A stretch of 64,000 nt of DNA from a virus. The position numbers and the translations under genes are program-made. The stretch's first letter is position 1. Every line of letters starts with the position of its first letter. Location: IMG/VR virus record IMGVR_UViG_3300027754_000034, positions 186,001-250,000 of that record; one strand, 5' to 3'. The notes under the pieces are model-generated. The model searched no databases and had not been told where the DNA came from. It saw nothing but the letters and a program-made list of their open reading frames with translations. This document shows positions 42,524 to 50,280 of this stretch, one piece after another.

Positions 42524-42564
42524 TTAACCCCAGATGGAGACTAAGGTTTTCATCTGGGGTTTTA
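42524..42564 (+). terminator. Rho-independent terminator
   Basis: AACCCCAGATG (42,526-42,536) pairs with CATCTGGGGTT (42,551-42,561), followed by TTTTAG. It ends the transcript of the acidic gene and separates it from the decoration and capsid unit. Confidence 0.85.
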
Positions 42565-42720
42565 GATAAAGAAACGCAGACTTTTACAGAACCTAGGGAA
42601 GTTTTTAGGGAAATATAAACAACAATTTGGACGGATTCGCGGAATAGGCCGGACTGAATTCACAGATTGTAAAAATTCATTGTTTACCCGAAAAGCTGAC
42701 TGAAGGACTGGAGTAATAAA
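42565..42720 (+). promoter_or_regulatory. Leader/promoter region of the capsid unit
   Basis: A 156-base gap between a strong terminator and the decoration-like gene, the likeliest place for the promoter of the most expressed virion genes. AT-rich blocks GGGAAATATAAACAAC and GATTGTAAAAATTC could hold a -10 element, but no consensus pair is convincing. A GGAG ribosome site lies eight bases before ATG 42,721. Confidence 0.45.
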
Positions 42721-43371
42721 ATGGGAATCGGCGGACAAGCATCAGGCGATTTTAAGCTTGACAATAGTGCGCTGCGTATCCTCTACTCGCTTATCAAGGA
42801 TACTATTCCTTCTTTAGCGAGCGATGGATTTACGCAGAATAATCCTTCTGTCGTAGTGGCAGCTGCGAACGCTTCAACAACCTTTCCTGTGGACGTCAAG
42901 AAGGGCGTTCTTGGTGGTTCTTGTGCGTTCCTTCGTCCCGACGTGGGTTCTAACGTAGTTGGCGGTGCCGTAGTCGATGGCATGGGCGACTATTACGTTG
43001 GTACGCGTCCAGTAGGTCTTTTCATCAATGACGCCAAGGGTGGCGCATATGAGAACACACCTTCGGTGGCTTCGGGCAAATGCCCGTTCCTTCGTGGTGG
43101 TTCCGTTGGTGTTAAGATTTATGAGACCCAGAAGCAGATTGGTGCTGATGATGACCTCACCTACTTGGTTGGTGATTTCCTCTACGCCTCAGTCAATGGC
43201 CTTCTGACCAAGAACTGGGAAGACTCGTACGAGAAGCAGTGGATTGACACTGCTACTACGGGCAGCGGCGCGGGTGGCGTTGCAATTGAACCGGATGTCA
43301 CCCGTATGGGTGTTGTCCTTTCACCCCCAGATGCAAACTCATCGGAGCTGTTCCTCGCGCTCTTCTTCTGA
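42721..43371 (+). CDS. Putative head decoration or minor capsid protein
   Basis: A 216-residue, Gly/Ala/Val-rich protein with beta pattern (GGSCAFLRPDVGSNVVGGAV, then GDYYVGTRPVGLFINDAKGG). It lies between a terminator and the capsid gene, with a strong ribosome site and the same GC-rich codon choice as the capsid gene, both signs of abundant expression. Place and size match head decoration or cement proteins; no sequence hallmark proves it. Confidence 0.65.
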   Translation: MGIGGQASGDFKLDNSALRILYSLIKDTIPSLASDGFTQNNPSVVVAAANASTTFPVDVKKGVLGGSCAFLRPDVGSNVVGGAVVDGMGDYYVGTRPVGLFINDAKGGAYENTPSVASGKCPFLRGGSVGVKIYETQKQIGADDDLTYLVGDFLYASVNGLLTKNWEDSYEKQWIDTATTGSGAGGVAIEPDVTRMGVVLSPPDANSSELFLALFF

Positions 43372-43398
43372 GCCTAGGACAGAGAAAGGACTATTATT

Positions 43399-44286
43399 AT
43401 GGCATACGGAGTACAGGTGGTTGATAACGCCATCAAAGAGCAGATTGTTGACAAGTTCATTGGAACGAGCGCTGGTCGTCGCCACTTAGCGGCTTCTATG
43501 ATTCAGCCTCTTCGCGAGCGTCGCGATTATTCGTCCGTTGGCCGCAAGACGTTCCTCGTCGAGCAGCTACCGGACGGAGCGCTTCCCATCTACGACAAGG
43601 ACCCCGACGTCGTTGCTTACGTCATCGGGGAAGAAGGCGAGTCGATCACGGCGGTTTCTAAGCCCCGCCGTGTTATCTTCCCGCTCTTCGAGATCGCGGC
43701 CCTCCCCAAGGCTCCTCTTACGCAGATCAAGGAGCGTCGTTACGACCTCCTCAAGCGTATGCAGGACCTTGGTAAGGCTCAGATCCAGGCTGCTGAGGAC
43801 GATCGCGTGTTCAGCATCCTCGATGCTATCGCGGTTAATGGCTTCGACAGCCTTCCTGGTGGTACGAACCCGGATATTCCGGTCGTTGCTCCCATCTCGC
43901 CTGCCATCCTTGCGGATGCGTTTGCCGAGATCGAGCGCCACGACCTGCGTGTTGCTCGCGTTTATATGAACGCGACCGATTACGCAGACGTTCGTAAGTT
44001 CGGACGCGACGTTCTCGATATCGAGAGCCAAGCGACGCTCTGGAAGACCGGTATGATGGCAACGGGCTGGAACGCCCAGTTCATCGTCTCGCGTCTCGTT
44101 CCCGCAGGCGTTGTTTACGTCTGCTGCGAGCCCGAGATGTTTGGTCGCATCCCGGTTCGTACTGAGCTGACCGTATTGAGCGCGGATAATCCCGAAGAGC
44201 GCACAATCGGGTTCAGCATGTTTGAGAATCTTGGTATTGGCGCATACAATCCACGCGGATTAGTGCGCCTCATCGTCCAACGCTGA
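43399..44286 (+). CDS. Major capsid protein
   Basis: A 295-residue protein consistent with an HK97-fold capsid subunit. It has an N-terminal helical arm (DNAIKEQIVDKFIGTSAGRR), an E-loop-like DYSSVGRKTFLVEQLPDG, a spine helix with ERRYDLLKRMQDLGKAQIQA, a P-domain (RVARVYMNATDYADVRKFG), and a C-terminal NLGIGAYNPRGLVRLIVQR strand typical of large-phage capsids. Codon choice is the most GC-rich in the window. AAGGA precedes ATG and a strong terminator follows. The order protease, scaffold-like, decoration-like, capsid supports the call. Confidence 0.85.
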   Translation: MAYGVQVVDNAIKEQIVDKFIGTSAGRRHLAASMIQPLRERRDYSSVGRKTFLVEQLPDGALPIYDKDPDVVAYVIGEEGESITAVSKPRRVIFPLFEIAALPKAPLTQIKERRYDLLKRMQDLGKAQIQAAEDDRVFSILDAIAVNGFDSLPGGTNPDIPVVAPISPAILADAFAEIERHDLRVARVYMNATDYADVRKFGRDVLDIESQATLWKTGMMATGWNAQFIVSRLVPAGVVYVCCEPEMFGRIPVRTELTVLSADNPEERTIGFSMFENLGIGAYNPRGLVRLIVQR

Positions 44287-44307
44287 TTTTCGGAATTCCG
44301 GAAATCA

Positions 44308-44349
44308 TTAAGCCCCGGTCCTTGATTGGATCGGGGCTTAATTGTTTTA
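44308..44349 (+). terminator. Rho-independent terminator after the capsid gene
   Basis: TTAAGCCCCGGTCC pairs with GGATCGGGGCTTAA around a short loop, followed by TTGTTTT. An imperfect palindrome around CGGAATTCCG (44,287-44,308) lies directly upstream. Strong stop for capsid transcription. Confidence 0.88.
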
Positions 44350-44390
44350 TATCCCAGTACAGAGGCTTATAACCAAATGTAAAATTTTAT

Positions 44391-45893
44391 ATGATGTGCA
44401 GAATATGCAATGCTGTTAGCCAGCACGATCTTTGCAATGTATGTCGTCAGGATACTAACTACTTAGTAAAATACCCAGTATTAAAGAATATCCTTACAGA
44501 TTCAGCCTTAGAGGTCTTGGATTTTAATCCCTCGCGCTCTGACTTTCAACGAGTAGACGTTATATGTGGTGAATGCAAGAGTACTAATAATATAGATTTA
44601 GTTAGCATCCTTAAATATATAAGACGTCATCTAAAAAAGAATCCCTATAACATATATAAGTGTCATTCATGTTCTAAAAGAGGGGAATCTCTCATTAGTC
44701 TCAAAGAGGTGATGCCGATCATAGATATGAAACTCACACAGGAAAAACATGGTGGAATAGGTAAAAATGTAAAAAAGTCCCTTGTTGTGGTCAAATGCGA
44801 GGATTGTTATGAACTATCAGACATTAAGTTAAGTAGTTTACTGCATGGGGCTAGAAGGCATCAGAAGCTAGGTCGAAAGTGTATTTACAAGTGTTTTAAG
44901 TGTGGTGTTCTATTGCCGGATGCCATAAAGAAGTCCAATGATGCCAGAGCTAAGCAGTTAGCTGTAGGAGCCCGTTCTCATATCGAAGTCGCTTTAGCCA
45001 ATAGATTAAAGGCTTTGAATATAGAATATGAGGAGTAGTTTCGTACCGATATGTATGTTTGGGACTTTTACCTCCCTAAGTATTTATTATTAATAGATGT
45101 AAATGGAGAATACTGGTATGGACTATCTCGGAATAAATCAAAAGATAAGTCTAAACTGACTTATGTAGAAAATTATCTACCTGAATATAAAACCCTAATC
45201 ATAGAGGAAAAGCGTTTTCTAAACCCCTTGATGGTAGATAAAATAATTAAGGACGCCATAGGAGAATCTAAGAAGATTACGGTAGAAGAGTTTAGCTTAT
45301 TGGATGTGATCATTAATCAGTCCTCAAAGGTATCTAAGTCCAAAAGGTCTACGGAATCTGATTTTTTAAACTCTTATCATTACTCAGGATTTGGTCGGAA
45401 CGGGAAATTAGTAATTACGGCACATCTTAATGAATCATTGGTGGCACTTTGTAAATTTAGTGGTACGACTCGACAAGGCACTGCTAAGTCTTTGGGTTAT
45501 AAATGTTATGAAGTCCTGGAACTTGACAGATTCTGCATACATCCTTCTTATCATAAAAAGAACTTCGCTTCTTGGTTTTTGTCACGATGTATGAAATTAG
45601 TATTTGAATCGAATAAACTTATGCAATGTTTGGTATCATTCGCAGATCCCACATATGGTCATACCGGCACTATTTATAAAGCCACAAATTGGGAAATGAA
45701 AGGCAAAACCAATCCAAGTTACCATTATATGGATCACTTAGGGGTTCCAGTCAATAAGAAGAGGATTTATGACTTTGCACAAAAACTTCGGATGAAGGAA
45801 GCTGAATATGTTGAACTTCATGGACTACAGAAGTTCTCTGAATTACCCAAGATTAAATATGTTTACAAGCGTTTTTCATCCGGGTCTAGATAG
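44391..45893 (+). pseudogene. VSR-like homing endonuclease gene split by an in-frame amber codon
   Basis: Two same-frame segments (44,391-45,038, 215 residues; 45,051-45,893, 280 residues) are separated only by TAG at 45,036 and four codons. The first half has several CxxC pairs (CRICNAVSQHDLCNVC; ICGECKS; KCHSCSK; KCEDCYE; KCFKCG). The second begins the VSR-like core (MYVWDFYLPKYLLLIDVNGE) and ends with the acetyltransferase-like module (HYSGFGRNGKLVITAHLN, LDRFCIHPSYHKKNFASWFL). Aligned with the intact relative at 56,423, the TAG falls on a Gln codon (YKEQY versus YEE*F), a single C-to-T change. The core Asp/Glu lie after the stop. ATG 45,051 could restart a nuclease without the DNA-binding half. 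Confidence 0.85.
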
Positions 45894-46040
45894 TTCTGTT
45901 GGTATCATGTTCCAAATGGGTGATGGGGATCATTACCTTTTCATTAGTATGAATTTACTGTGTTGATGTTCGTTCATATTTGTGCTTCGCTATTTATTAG
46001 AACATACTTATCCTTTAATTTTTTATGTCACACATAAAAT

Positions 46041-46541
46041 ATGAATCGTAGTGCTATTTCTCCTTCGCGAATCTCAACGTCTCTGCGTCGCATAGCTTCC
46101 GCTATCGAGAATTCGGAGAATCCCTCACGTGAGTTGGTAGCAAGGGAGTTACAACGTCTAGTAAGAAAAATAGCTGGTAACGAAGACGGAATTTCAGTAC
46201 TTGGTCAAACGGTAAATGTTGAGGTTCCCGGTTTGGGTCTCGTACCTGTAATACTTACTAAAGTCGAATTCTTTGATGAGAAGAATACTCGAAATGTGGT
46301 AGGAACTATAAATGGTTTTATGGTCAAGACTAGTACATACAGTAGATCTTATAAGGTAGATCCTACTGATATCCTTCCTGTGGAGTTAAAGCAATATTTC
46401 GATCCTGAAGGATTCCGACCTGTCGACGCTTTTGCCATCGCAATAGACAAAATTCTTAAGAATTATGGGATAGAGGACGAGTACCCAATTATAGAAAATG
46501 GTATATATTTTTCTAGTGAGCAGGATGACGACTCAATATAA
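46041..46541 (+). CDS. Hypothetical virion-block protein
   Basis: A 166-residue protein. The N-terminal ~45 residues are a basic amphipathic helix pair (SRISTSLRRIASAIENSE, then LQRLVRKIAG) and the rest is beta-rich with an acidic end. It is the first gene after the endonuclease insertion and may originally have followed the capsid gene. No function recognised. Confidence 0.7.
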   Translation: MNRSAISPSRISTSLRRIASAIENSENPSRELVARELQRLVRKIAGNEDGISVLGQTVNVEVPGLGLVPVILTKVEFFDEKNTRNVVGTINGFMVKTSTYSRSYKVDPTDILPVELKQYFDPEGFRPVDAFAIAIDKILKNYGIEDEYPIIENGIYFSSEQDDDSI

Positions 46542-46558
46542 CGATAAAGAATAGTAGA

Positions 46559-46587
46559 CTACAGGATTCCTCATCGAAATCCTGTAG
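46559..46587 (+). terminator. Hairpin without T-run
   Basis: CTACAGGATT pairs with AATCCTGTAG around a nine-base loop, 17 bases after the preceding stop. No uridine tract follows, so it may be a weak terminator or an RNA-stability element. Confidence 0.5.
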
Positions 46588-46820
46588 AGTGCTCTACACG
46601 CATTTAATTTATAAAATGTGTTAAGTATATAGGGAAATAAAGTGGAGAAGTATTCATCCTCCCTGGGTCTAAAGTTAGTAAGTACATAACAATGTGATTA
46701 AAGAAACTCGGGATATTGAAGTTCAGTATAAACCCGGCCCACATGACGACGTTAGAACATGTGGTTCCTTTATATAATAAAAACCAGGAATAACTAATGA
46801 TTTTTTTAGTATAGTATTCT
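46588..46820. other. Non-coding gap with no supported gene
   Basis: All frames are broken. The best + strand candidate is a 27-codon GTG frame near 46,693 with no ribosome site. A short inverted repeat CCACATG/CATGTGG occurs around 46,740-46,765. No tRNA cloverleaf or T-arm is visible. Confidence 0.4.
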
Positions 46821-47054
46821 GTGATACAGATAAAATTTTCTAAATTTGATGGTGGTAACATAGTATCAGCTGGCGGAGATTTAGTAGAAGTCACTGATAA
46901 ATATGTAATAGTTAAACATCAAGATGTCAGTTACTCCTTCCGAAGGACTCCCGGTTCTAAATCGGGATATGGTATTGGGGCGGCAAAAAATTGGAGGCTG
47001 GGGTTAGAAGAAAGAAACCAGCATGTTCACCCTGAAAATCTGAAGAAAAGATAA
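46821..47054 (+). CDS. Hypothetical small protein
   Basis: A 77-residue basic protein starting with GTG. A beta-rich first half (GGNIVSAGGDLVEVTDKYVI) is followed by a Gly/Ser/Arg-rich stretch (SFRRTPGSKSGYGIGAAKNW). No recognised motif. It sits alone between a non-coding gap and a terminator, so it is probably transcribed as a single gene. Confidence 0.6.
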   Translation: MIQIKFSKFDGGNIVSAGGDLVEVTDKYVIVKHQDVSYSFRRTPGSKSGYGIGAAKNWRLGLEERNQHVHPENLKKR

Positions 47055-47093
47055 TTTAACCATCAATATATAAGCTATTGATGGTTAAATTTT
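47054..47093 (+). terminator. Rho-independent terminator
   Basis: TTTAACCATCAATA (47,055-47,068) pairs perfectly with TATTGATGGTTAAA (47,076-47,089), followed by TTTT. Begins at the stop codon of the small gene. Confidence 0.82.
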
Positions 47094-47119
47094 GTGTAAC
47101 TTCCTAACGGAGAATTTCT

Positions 47120-47380
47120 ATGAAAATGCTTAACGTTGTTTCAGTTTTGATTCTAGCTCTCGTGTCTTGTGGTAAGGACGAAAGTAAGCCTGTTGATGCC
47201 GCTTCTTCGGCTTCCGTGGGCTCTGGTGGCTCCGGTGGTGCCAAAATGGTTAGTGGTTCAGGAGGCGCAGACGGAGACGGAGGAACGGGCGGAGCGGTTG
47301 CATCCTCGGTTTCCGGTTCTGGTGGAGCCGGTATGGGTGGTTCTGGTGGAGCCGGAATGGGTGGTTCTGGCGGCAAGTGA
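47120..47380 (+). CDS. Small Gly-rich lipoprotein
   Basis: An 86-residue secreted lipoprotein: a positively charged start (MKMLNVVSVLILALVSCGK) with a lipobox LVSC, so Cys17 would be lipidated and the signal removed. The mature part is nearly all Gly, Ser and Ala, with GGSGGAGMGGSGG-type repeats, unstructured and uncharged. A GGAG ribosome site and flanking terminators make it a monocistronic unit. A phage lipoprotein in the host envelope could mediate superinfection exclusion or receptor masking; that is inference from type and setting. Confidence 0.85.
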   Translation: MKMLNVVSVLILALVSCGKDESKPVDAASSASVGSGGSGGAKMVSGSGGADGDGGTGGAVASSVSGSGGAGMGGSGGAGMGGSGGK

Positions 47381-47401
47381 CTATCTAGCATATAATGTCC
47401 A

Positions 47402-47445
47402 AGGGGAAACGACCGATATCAGTCGTTTCCCCTCATTAGTTTTTT
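47402..47445 (+). terminator. Rho-independent terminator after the lipoprotein gene
   Basis: AGGGGAAACGAC pairs with GTCGTTTCCCCT around an eight-base loop, followed after CATTAG by six Ts. Strong, and with the terminator at 47,054 it isolates the lipoprotein gene. Confidence 0.88.
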
Positions 47446-47535
47446 CATATTGATTTGGTTTGTGGACCAGAAGATTTTTTCTTCTTCCATTTCTTACATT
47501 GTGCTACTTCTAAATAATCGGAAAGATTGACAGTT

Positions 47536-48072
47536 ATGGATCATTTCTATCAAAGTGTTTCTGGTTGGTTTGAATCTTTGGATTTATTTAGTTTCGTTGT
47601 AAATAAATATGATCAAGCTCACTTCGTTGAAGTAGGTTCTTGGAAGGGTCGCAGCTCCTGCTGTATGGCAGTAGAAATCATAAATTCGAAGAAATCTATC
47701 AAATTTGACTGTGTAGACTTATGGGAATACTCTGATTCCCAAAATGATATTTCTTCTAATGAATTTGAAGGAGTATACGGGGAGTTTATTTCCAACATAT
47801 CTAAAGTTGCCCATTATATAAATCCTGTAAAATCTACTTCAGTAGAAGCATCTAAACTATATTTAGATGCTTCTTTAGATTTCGTCTTTATAGATGCAGC
47901 ACATGATTATGAGAATGTGAAAAAAGATATAGAAGCTTGGTTACCTAAGATGAAGTCCGGTGGTATTATCTCTGGTCATGACTATTTCTTTTCTCAAGGG
48001 GTGAGACGTGCTGTACATGAAATACTCGGTGAAGTGCATACTACTTCAGAATCTTGGTATAAAGAAGTTTAA
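47536..48072 (+). CDS. Class I SAM-dependent methyltransferase
   Basis: A 178-residue protein from ATG 47,536 (TTG 47,527 is in frame). It has the AdoMet-binding GxG-type motif (HFVEVGSWKGRSSCCMA), a second-strand acid (KFDCVDLWEYS), motif IV (LDFVFIDAAHDYENVKKDI) and motif VI-like (MKSGGIISGHDYF), the pattern of methyltransferases that act on small molecules or sugars. No DNA-methylase NPPY/DPPY motif. It lies between two lipoprotein genes, so a role in envelope or glycan modification is possible; the substrate is unknown. Confidence 0.85.
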   Translation: MDHFYQSVSGWFESLDLFSFVVNKYDQAHFVEVGSWKGRSSCCMAVEIINSKKSIKFDCVDLWEYSDSQNDISSNEFEGVYGEFISNISKVAHYINPVKSTSVEASKLYLDASLDFVFIDAAHDYENVKKDIEAWLPKMKSGGIISGHDYFFSQGVRRAVHEILGEVHTTSESWYKEV

Positions 48073-48102
48073 TAAACTCATTATGATCCATGGAGTCGAA
48101 TC

Positions 48103-49086
48103 ATGAATAAATCATACCTAATGGGGATTGTAACTTGGATATCGGCTGTTTGCTTGGCTGGCTGCCCGTCAGATTTGACTCAAAAGAAAAATGAGCAGGT
48201 TTCCAGATTAAGAATAGTTAATGGTTGCAGTGACCCGATGTGGATTTTCTGGTATAATTCTGAGGGTGGTGGGGACTCGGGTACCCCCAAAAAATTCATA
48301 CTTGATGCTGGCAAACCCTATCTGGATGTGCAAATCCCAGACGCTGGATTTGCTGGTTCACGTTTTTGGCCGGGATATAACTGCGATCCTGAAGGAAACG
48401 GTTGTCAGATAGGACAGAGTGGTGGTCCCGCTAAGTACGGGTTCACTTGTCCTCCTGAGGGTTGTGCTCCACCAGTTGATAGTAAATTCGAGGGTACATT
48501 CGGTTGTTTATCAACTGTCGACCCTTCTTTATGTCAAATAAACCCTTCTGGGGCTCCCGGTCAGCGTTTACCTACCGCTGATTCTTGGGACACTAGTATG
48601 GTGGATGGATATACTCTTCCATATAAAGTTAGGGTGCTAGACGATTGCATTGGTGGTCCTAATAACAACGCGATTGACTGTTCTAATCTTTCGATGTCTT
48701 CTTGTCCCGATAATGAGGATCTTTCTTCTGGCGGTATTCATCCAGAATATTCTAGTATGGAACTAAACGTTAGTAACCCATCGACTGGAAAGAAAGCTGG
48801 ATGTTTTTCTGATTGTGGAAGACTTACTTATAACAATTGGAAGTATGAACCGGGGTTAAATCCGTCAGATTTACCGGCTGTTGATTATTGTTGTCCTGTA
48901 TCGGAGATTAGTCCAGAATCTTGCCGAAAGGGGCCAGTAGCTAACACGAGTTATGTCGATCTTATACATCAACAATGTCCTCAAGTATATGCATACTCCT
49001 ATGATGAAACAAATCCGAGCGGAGCATTGTGGTCCTGCCCAGCCGGGACCAGATATGAAGTGACGTTTTACTGCCCCAATTTTTGA
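48103..49086 (+). CDS. Thaumatin-like secreted lipoprotein
   Basis: A 327-residue protein. The signal peptide ends in a lipobox LAGC (Cys21). The mature part reads as a thaumatin-family protein: VNGCSDPMWIFW at the start, FAGSRFWPGYNC, KFEGTFGC, TSMVDGYTLPYKVRV (the family's SxVDGxNxP motif), GCFSDCGRL, YCCPVSE, SCRKGP, and QCPQVYAYSYDE, then GTRYEVTFYCPN (the classic ending). About 20 cysteines support the disulphide-rich fold. Thaumatin-like proteins bind or hydrolyse beta-glucans in plants and fungi and occur in some bacteria. In a phage it would be an outer-membrane lipoprotein made during infection. Confidence 0.85.
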   Translation: MNKSYLMGIVTWISAVCLAGCPSDLTQKKNEQVSRLRIVNGCSDPMWIFWYNSEGGGDSGTPKKFILDAGKPYLDVQIPDAGFAGSRFWPGYNCDPEGNGCQIGQSGGPAKYGFTCPPEGCAPPVDSKFEGTFGCLSTVDPSLCQINPSGAPGQRLPTADSWDTSMVDGYTLPYKVRVLDDCIGGPNNNAIDCSNLSMSSCPDNEDLSSGGIHPEYSSMELNVSNPSTGKKAGCFSDCGRLTYNNWKYEPGLNPSDLPAVDYCCPVSEISPESCRKGPVANTSYVDLIHQQCPQVYAYSYDETNPSGALWSCPAGTRYEVTFYCPNF

Positions 49087-49250
49087 TAGCTGATTTCAAG
49101 TCCCTTTTCCATAAAATCTATTGTGGCTGCATTTCTAGATATGGAGAAGTCATATGTTACATTATTTATGTTATTGCCAGTTTGTTCCTCGTTGAAATTC
49201 CAACTATTTTGCCAAGATATTTGAGAAAATTCATTTGTGGAAAATCCCAT
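49068..49250 (-). CDS. Hypothetical small minus-strand protein
   Basis: A 60-residue polar protein (NNINNVTYDFSISRNAATID) that ends 19 bases inside the thaumatin-like gene. It is preferred over the plus-strand frame at 49,083 because its composition is more protein-like and it continues the minus-strand run begun by the FmdB-like gene. No good ribosome site is visible, so it remains uncertain. Confidence 0.4.
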   Translation of the reverse strand: MGFSTNEFSQISWQNSWNFNEEQTGNNINNVTYDFSISRNAATIDFMEKGLEISYQKLGQ

Positions 49251-49310
49251 CAGTCCAAAAACGCTTATTCATTAAGTAATGACTAGTGTTGACAGAGATT
49301 CCGAATATCT

Positions 49311-49379
49311 TCACATCTTTCTTGCTTTGTATGATAGTTGTAACCCTTCTTTCTTCGGCTGTGCACTTTCCTGGAACAT
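49311..49379 (-). CDS. Possible 22-residue minus-strand micro-ORF
   Basis: ATG at 49,379 follows the FmdB-like stop by one base and is preceded by GGAGG eight bases upstream. It encodes MFQESAQPKKEGLQLSYKAR plus two residues. The ribosome site also encodes the conserved Ser-Gly-Gly end of the upstream gene, so it may be coincidental. Confidence 0.3.
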   Translation of the reverse strand: MFQESAQPKKEGLQLSYKARKM

Positions 49380-49380
49380 A

Positions 49381-49563
49381 TTAATATCCTCCGGATTTAT
49401 ACCATCCCGATCCTATTAGTAAAAAAGCGCCCTGTTTTGATATTATCCTTTTAAAGGTGTTTTCTTTACATTCGGGACATTGTTTTAGTGGTTCCTCTTT
49501 AATGGATTGAAAGACTTCAATTATTTTTTGACACTTGTCGCATTCATATTCGTAATTGGGCAT
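49381..49563 (-). CDS. FmdB-type zinc-ribbon protein
   Basis: A 60-residue protein with the complete family pattern: MPNYEYECDKC at the start, EVFQSIKEEPLKQCPEC, then KRIISKQGAFLLIGSGWYKS. The four cysteines (CDKC, CPEC) bind zinc. Family members are small regulators of unknown mechanism. A second, longer FmdB-like protein is encoded on the plus strand at 59,049. It is divergent from the holin-like gene, with a 55-base AT-rich intergenic gap. Confidence 0.85.
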   Translation of the reverse strand: MPNYEYECDKCQKIIEVFQSIKEEPLKQCPECKENTFKRIISKQGAFLLIGSGWYKSGGY

Positions 49564-49618
49564 ATTTAATTATACAGCTTTATAGATCTAGATAACATCT
49601 TAATGCCTAGCGATCATT

Positions 49619-50047
49619 ATGAATGATTTTCTTTCTTTTCTGGATAAACATGGTTATTTTTTAACAGCTTCAATTGTCTGGCCTGTCTTTTCCGGCATAA
49701 TCAATTATTTTTTTCATAAAAAATCACCTGAGGCATGGGTGGCATGGTCAGAAAAGAACCCGAAGCTTTCTGTAGTAAATAAAATTCTTAGGGCAGCTGG
49801 TTTTGATCCTGTGAAATTTTTGGAAGCTATGAAACAATTTATAGAATTGTATGCGAAGCAAATTGAAAAGAAAGAAGAAATTGTATCGCACGAGTCGAAC
49901 CAAGATTCGGAGGTTCCTGCTGTCGTGATTATTGTAGATGATGTAAAGCCGGAGTCTACTTCCGAACCTATTAAGAAGGCATTGAAGGTTCCTAAGAGTA
50001 TTAAGAAAAAGACTCCGCCAAAACCTCTGAAAAGTCGTAAAAATTAG
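49619..50047 (+). CDS. Small membrane protein, holin-like
   Basis: A 142-residue protein with one N-terminal hydrophobic segment (FLTASIVWPVFSGIINYFF, ~14-32), a central helical part, and a long Lys/Pro-rich C-terminal tail (KKKTPPKPLKSRKN). It lies two genes upstream of the lysozyme, and small one-TM proteins there often act as holins or spanin-like partners. The call rests on topology and position. Confidence 0.6.
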   Translation: MNDFLSFLDKHGYFLTASIVWPVFSGIINYFFHKKSPEAWVAWSEKNPKLSVVNKILRAAGFDPVKFLEAMKQFIELYAKQIEKKEEIVSHESNQDSEVPAVVIIVDDVKPESTSEPIKKALKVPKSIKKKTPPKPLKSRKN

Positions 50048-50061
50048 ATGTACATTTTCCC

Positions 50062-50277
50062 ATGAACGGATTTGGGAGAAGGAACAAAGTCGGTAGTCTA
50101 AGGTTAGAAGAAAGAAGGCACTTAATTATTATAGGGATTCAGGAGTCCCGAAGAATATATGGATTTAGTAATTCGACTTATCGGGCTATGACTGACTCCC
50201 ACGGAGTGGTTAGTGTTAACACTATAAACCGATTCCGCAATATTTATGACAAGTTATTTATGGAGTCTTCTCTATAA
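50062..50277 (+). CDS. Hypothetical small basic protein
   Basis: A 71-residue basic protein between the holin-like and lysozyme genes, ending three bases before the lysozyme start. Helical, Arg-rich (RLEERRHLIIIGIQESRR), without known motif. Possibly a lysis accessory by position only. Confidence 0.6.
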   Translation: MNGFGRRNKVGSLRLEERRHLIIIGIQESRRIYGFSNSTYRAMTDSHGVVSVNTINRFRNIYDKLFMESSL

Positions 50278-50280
50278 ATC

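Noticed and set aside
43538-44062. Alternative frames on both strands inside the capsid gene
   Set aside because: They are Arg/Ser-rich shadows caused by GC-rich codon use of the real capsid gene.
44391-45893. Recoding of TAG as glutamine throughout the phage
   Set aside because: Many clearly real genes end in TAG (reductase, portal, and the gene at 28,023), so TAG is a normal stop; the split endonuclease is better explained by one nonsense mutation.
46604-46894. Minus-strand 96-codon frame across the non-coding gap
   Set aside because: It runs antisense through the start of the gene at 46,821 and through hairpins, with low-complexity hydrophobic content and no ribosome site.
47455-47535. 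Minus-strand frame encoding a Lys-rich peptide upstream of the methyltransferase
   Set aside because: No start codon, closed upstream by a stop after about 30 codons; too little evidence for a gene.
49083-49286. Plus-strand 67-codon frame overlapping the thaumatin-like stop
   Set aside because: TTG start, no ribosome site, and a composition (Ile/Tyr/Cys-rich) typical of an antisense reading; the minus-strand frame is more plausible.
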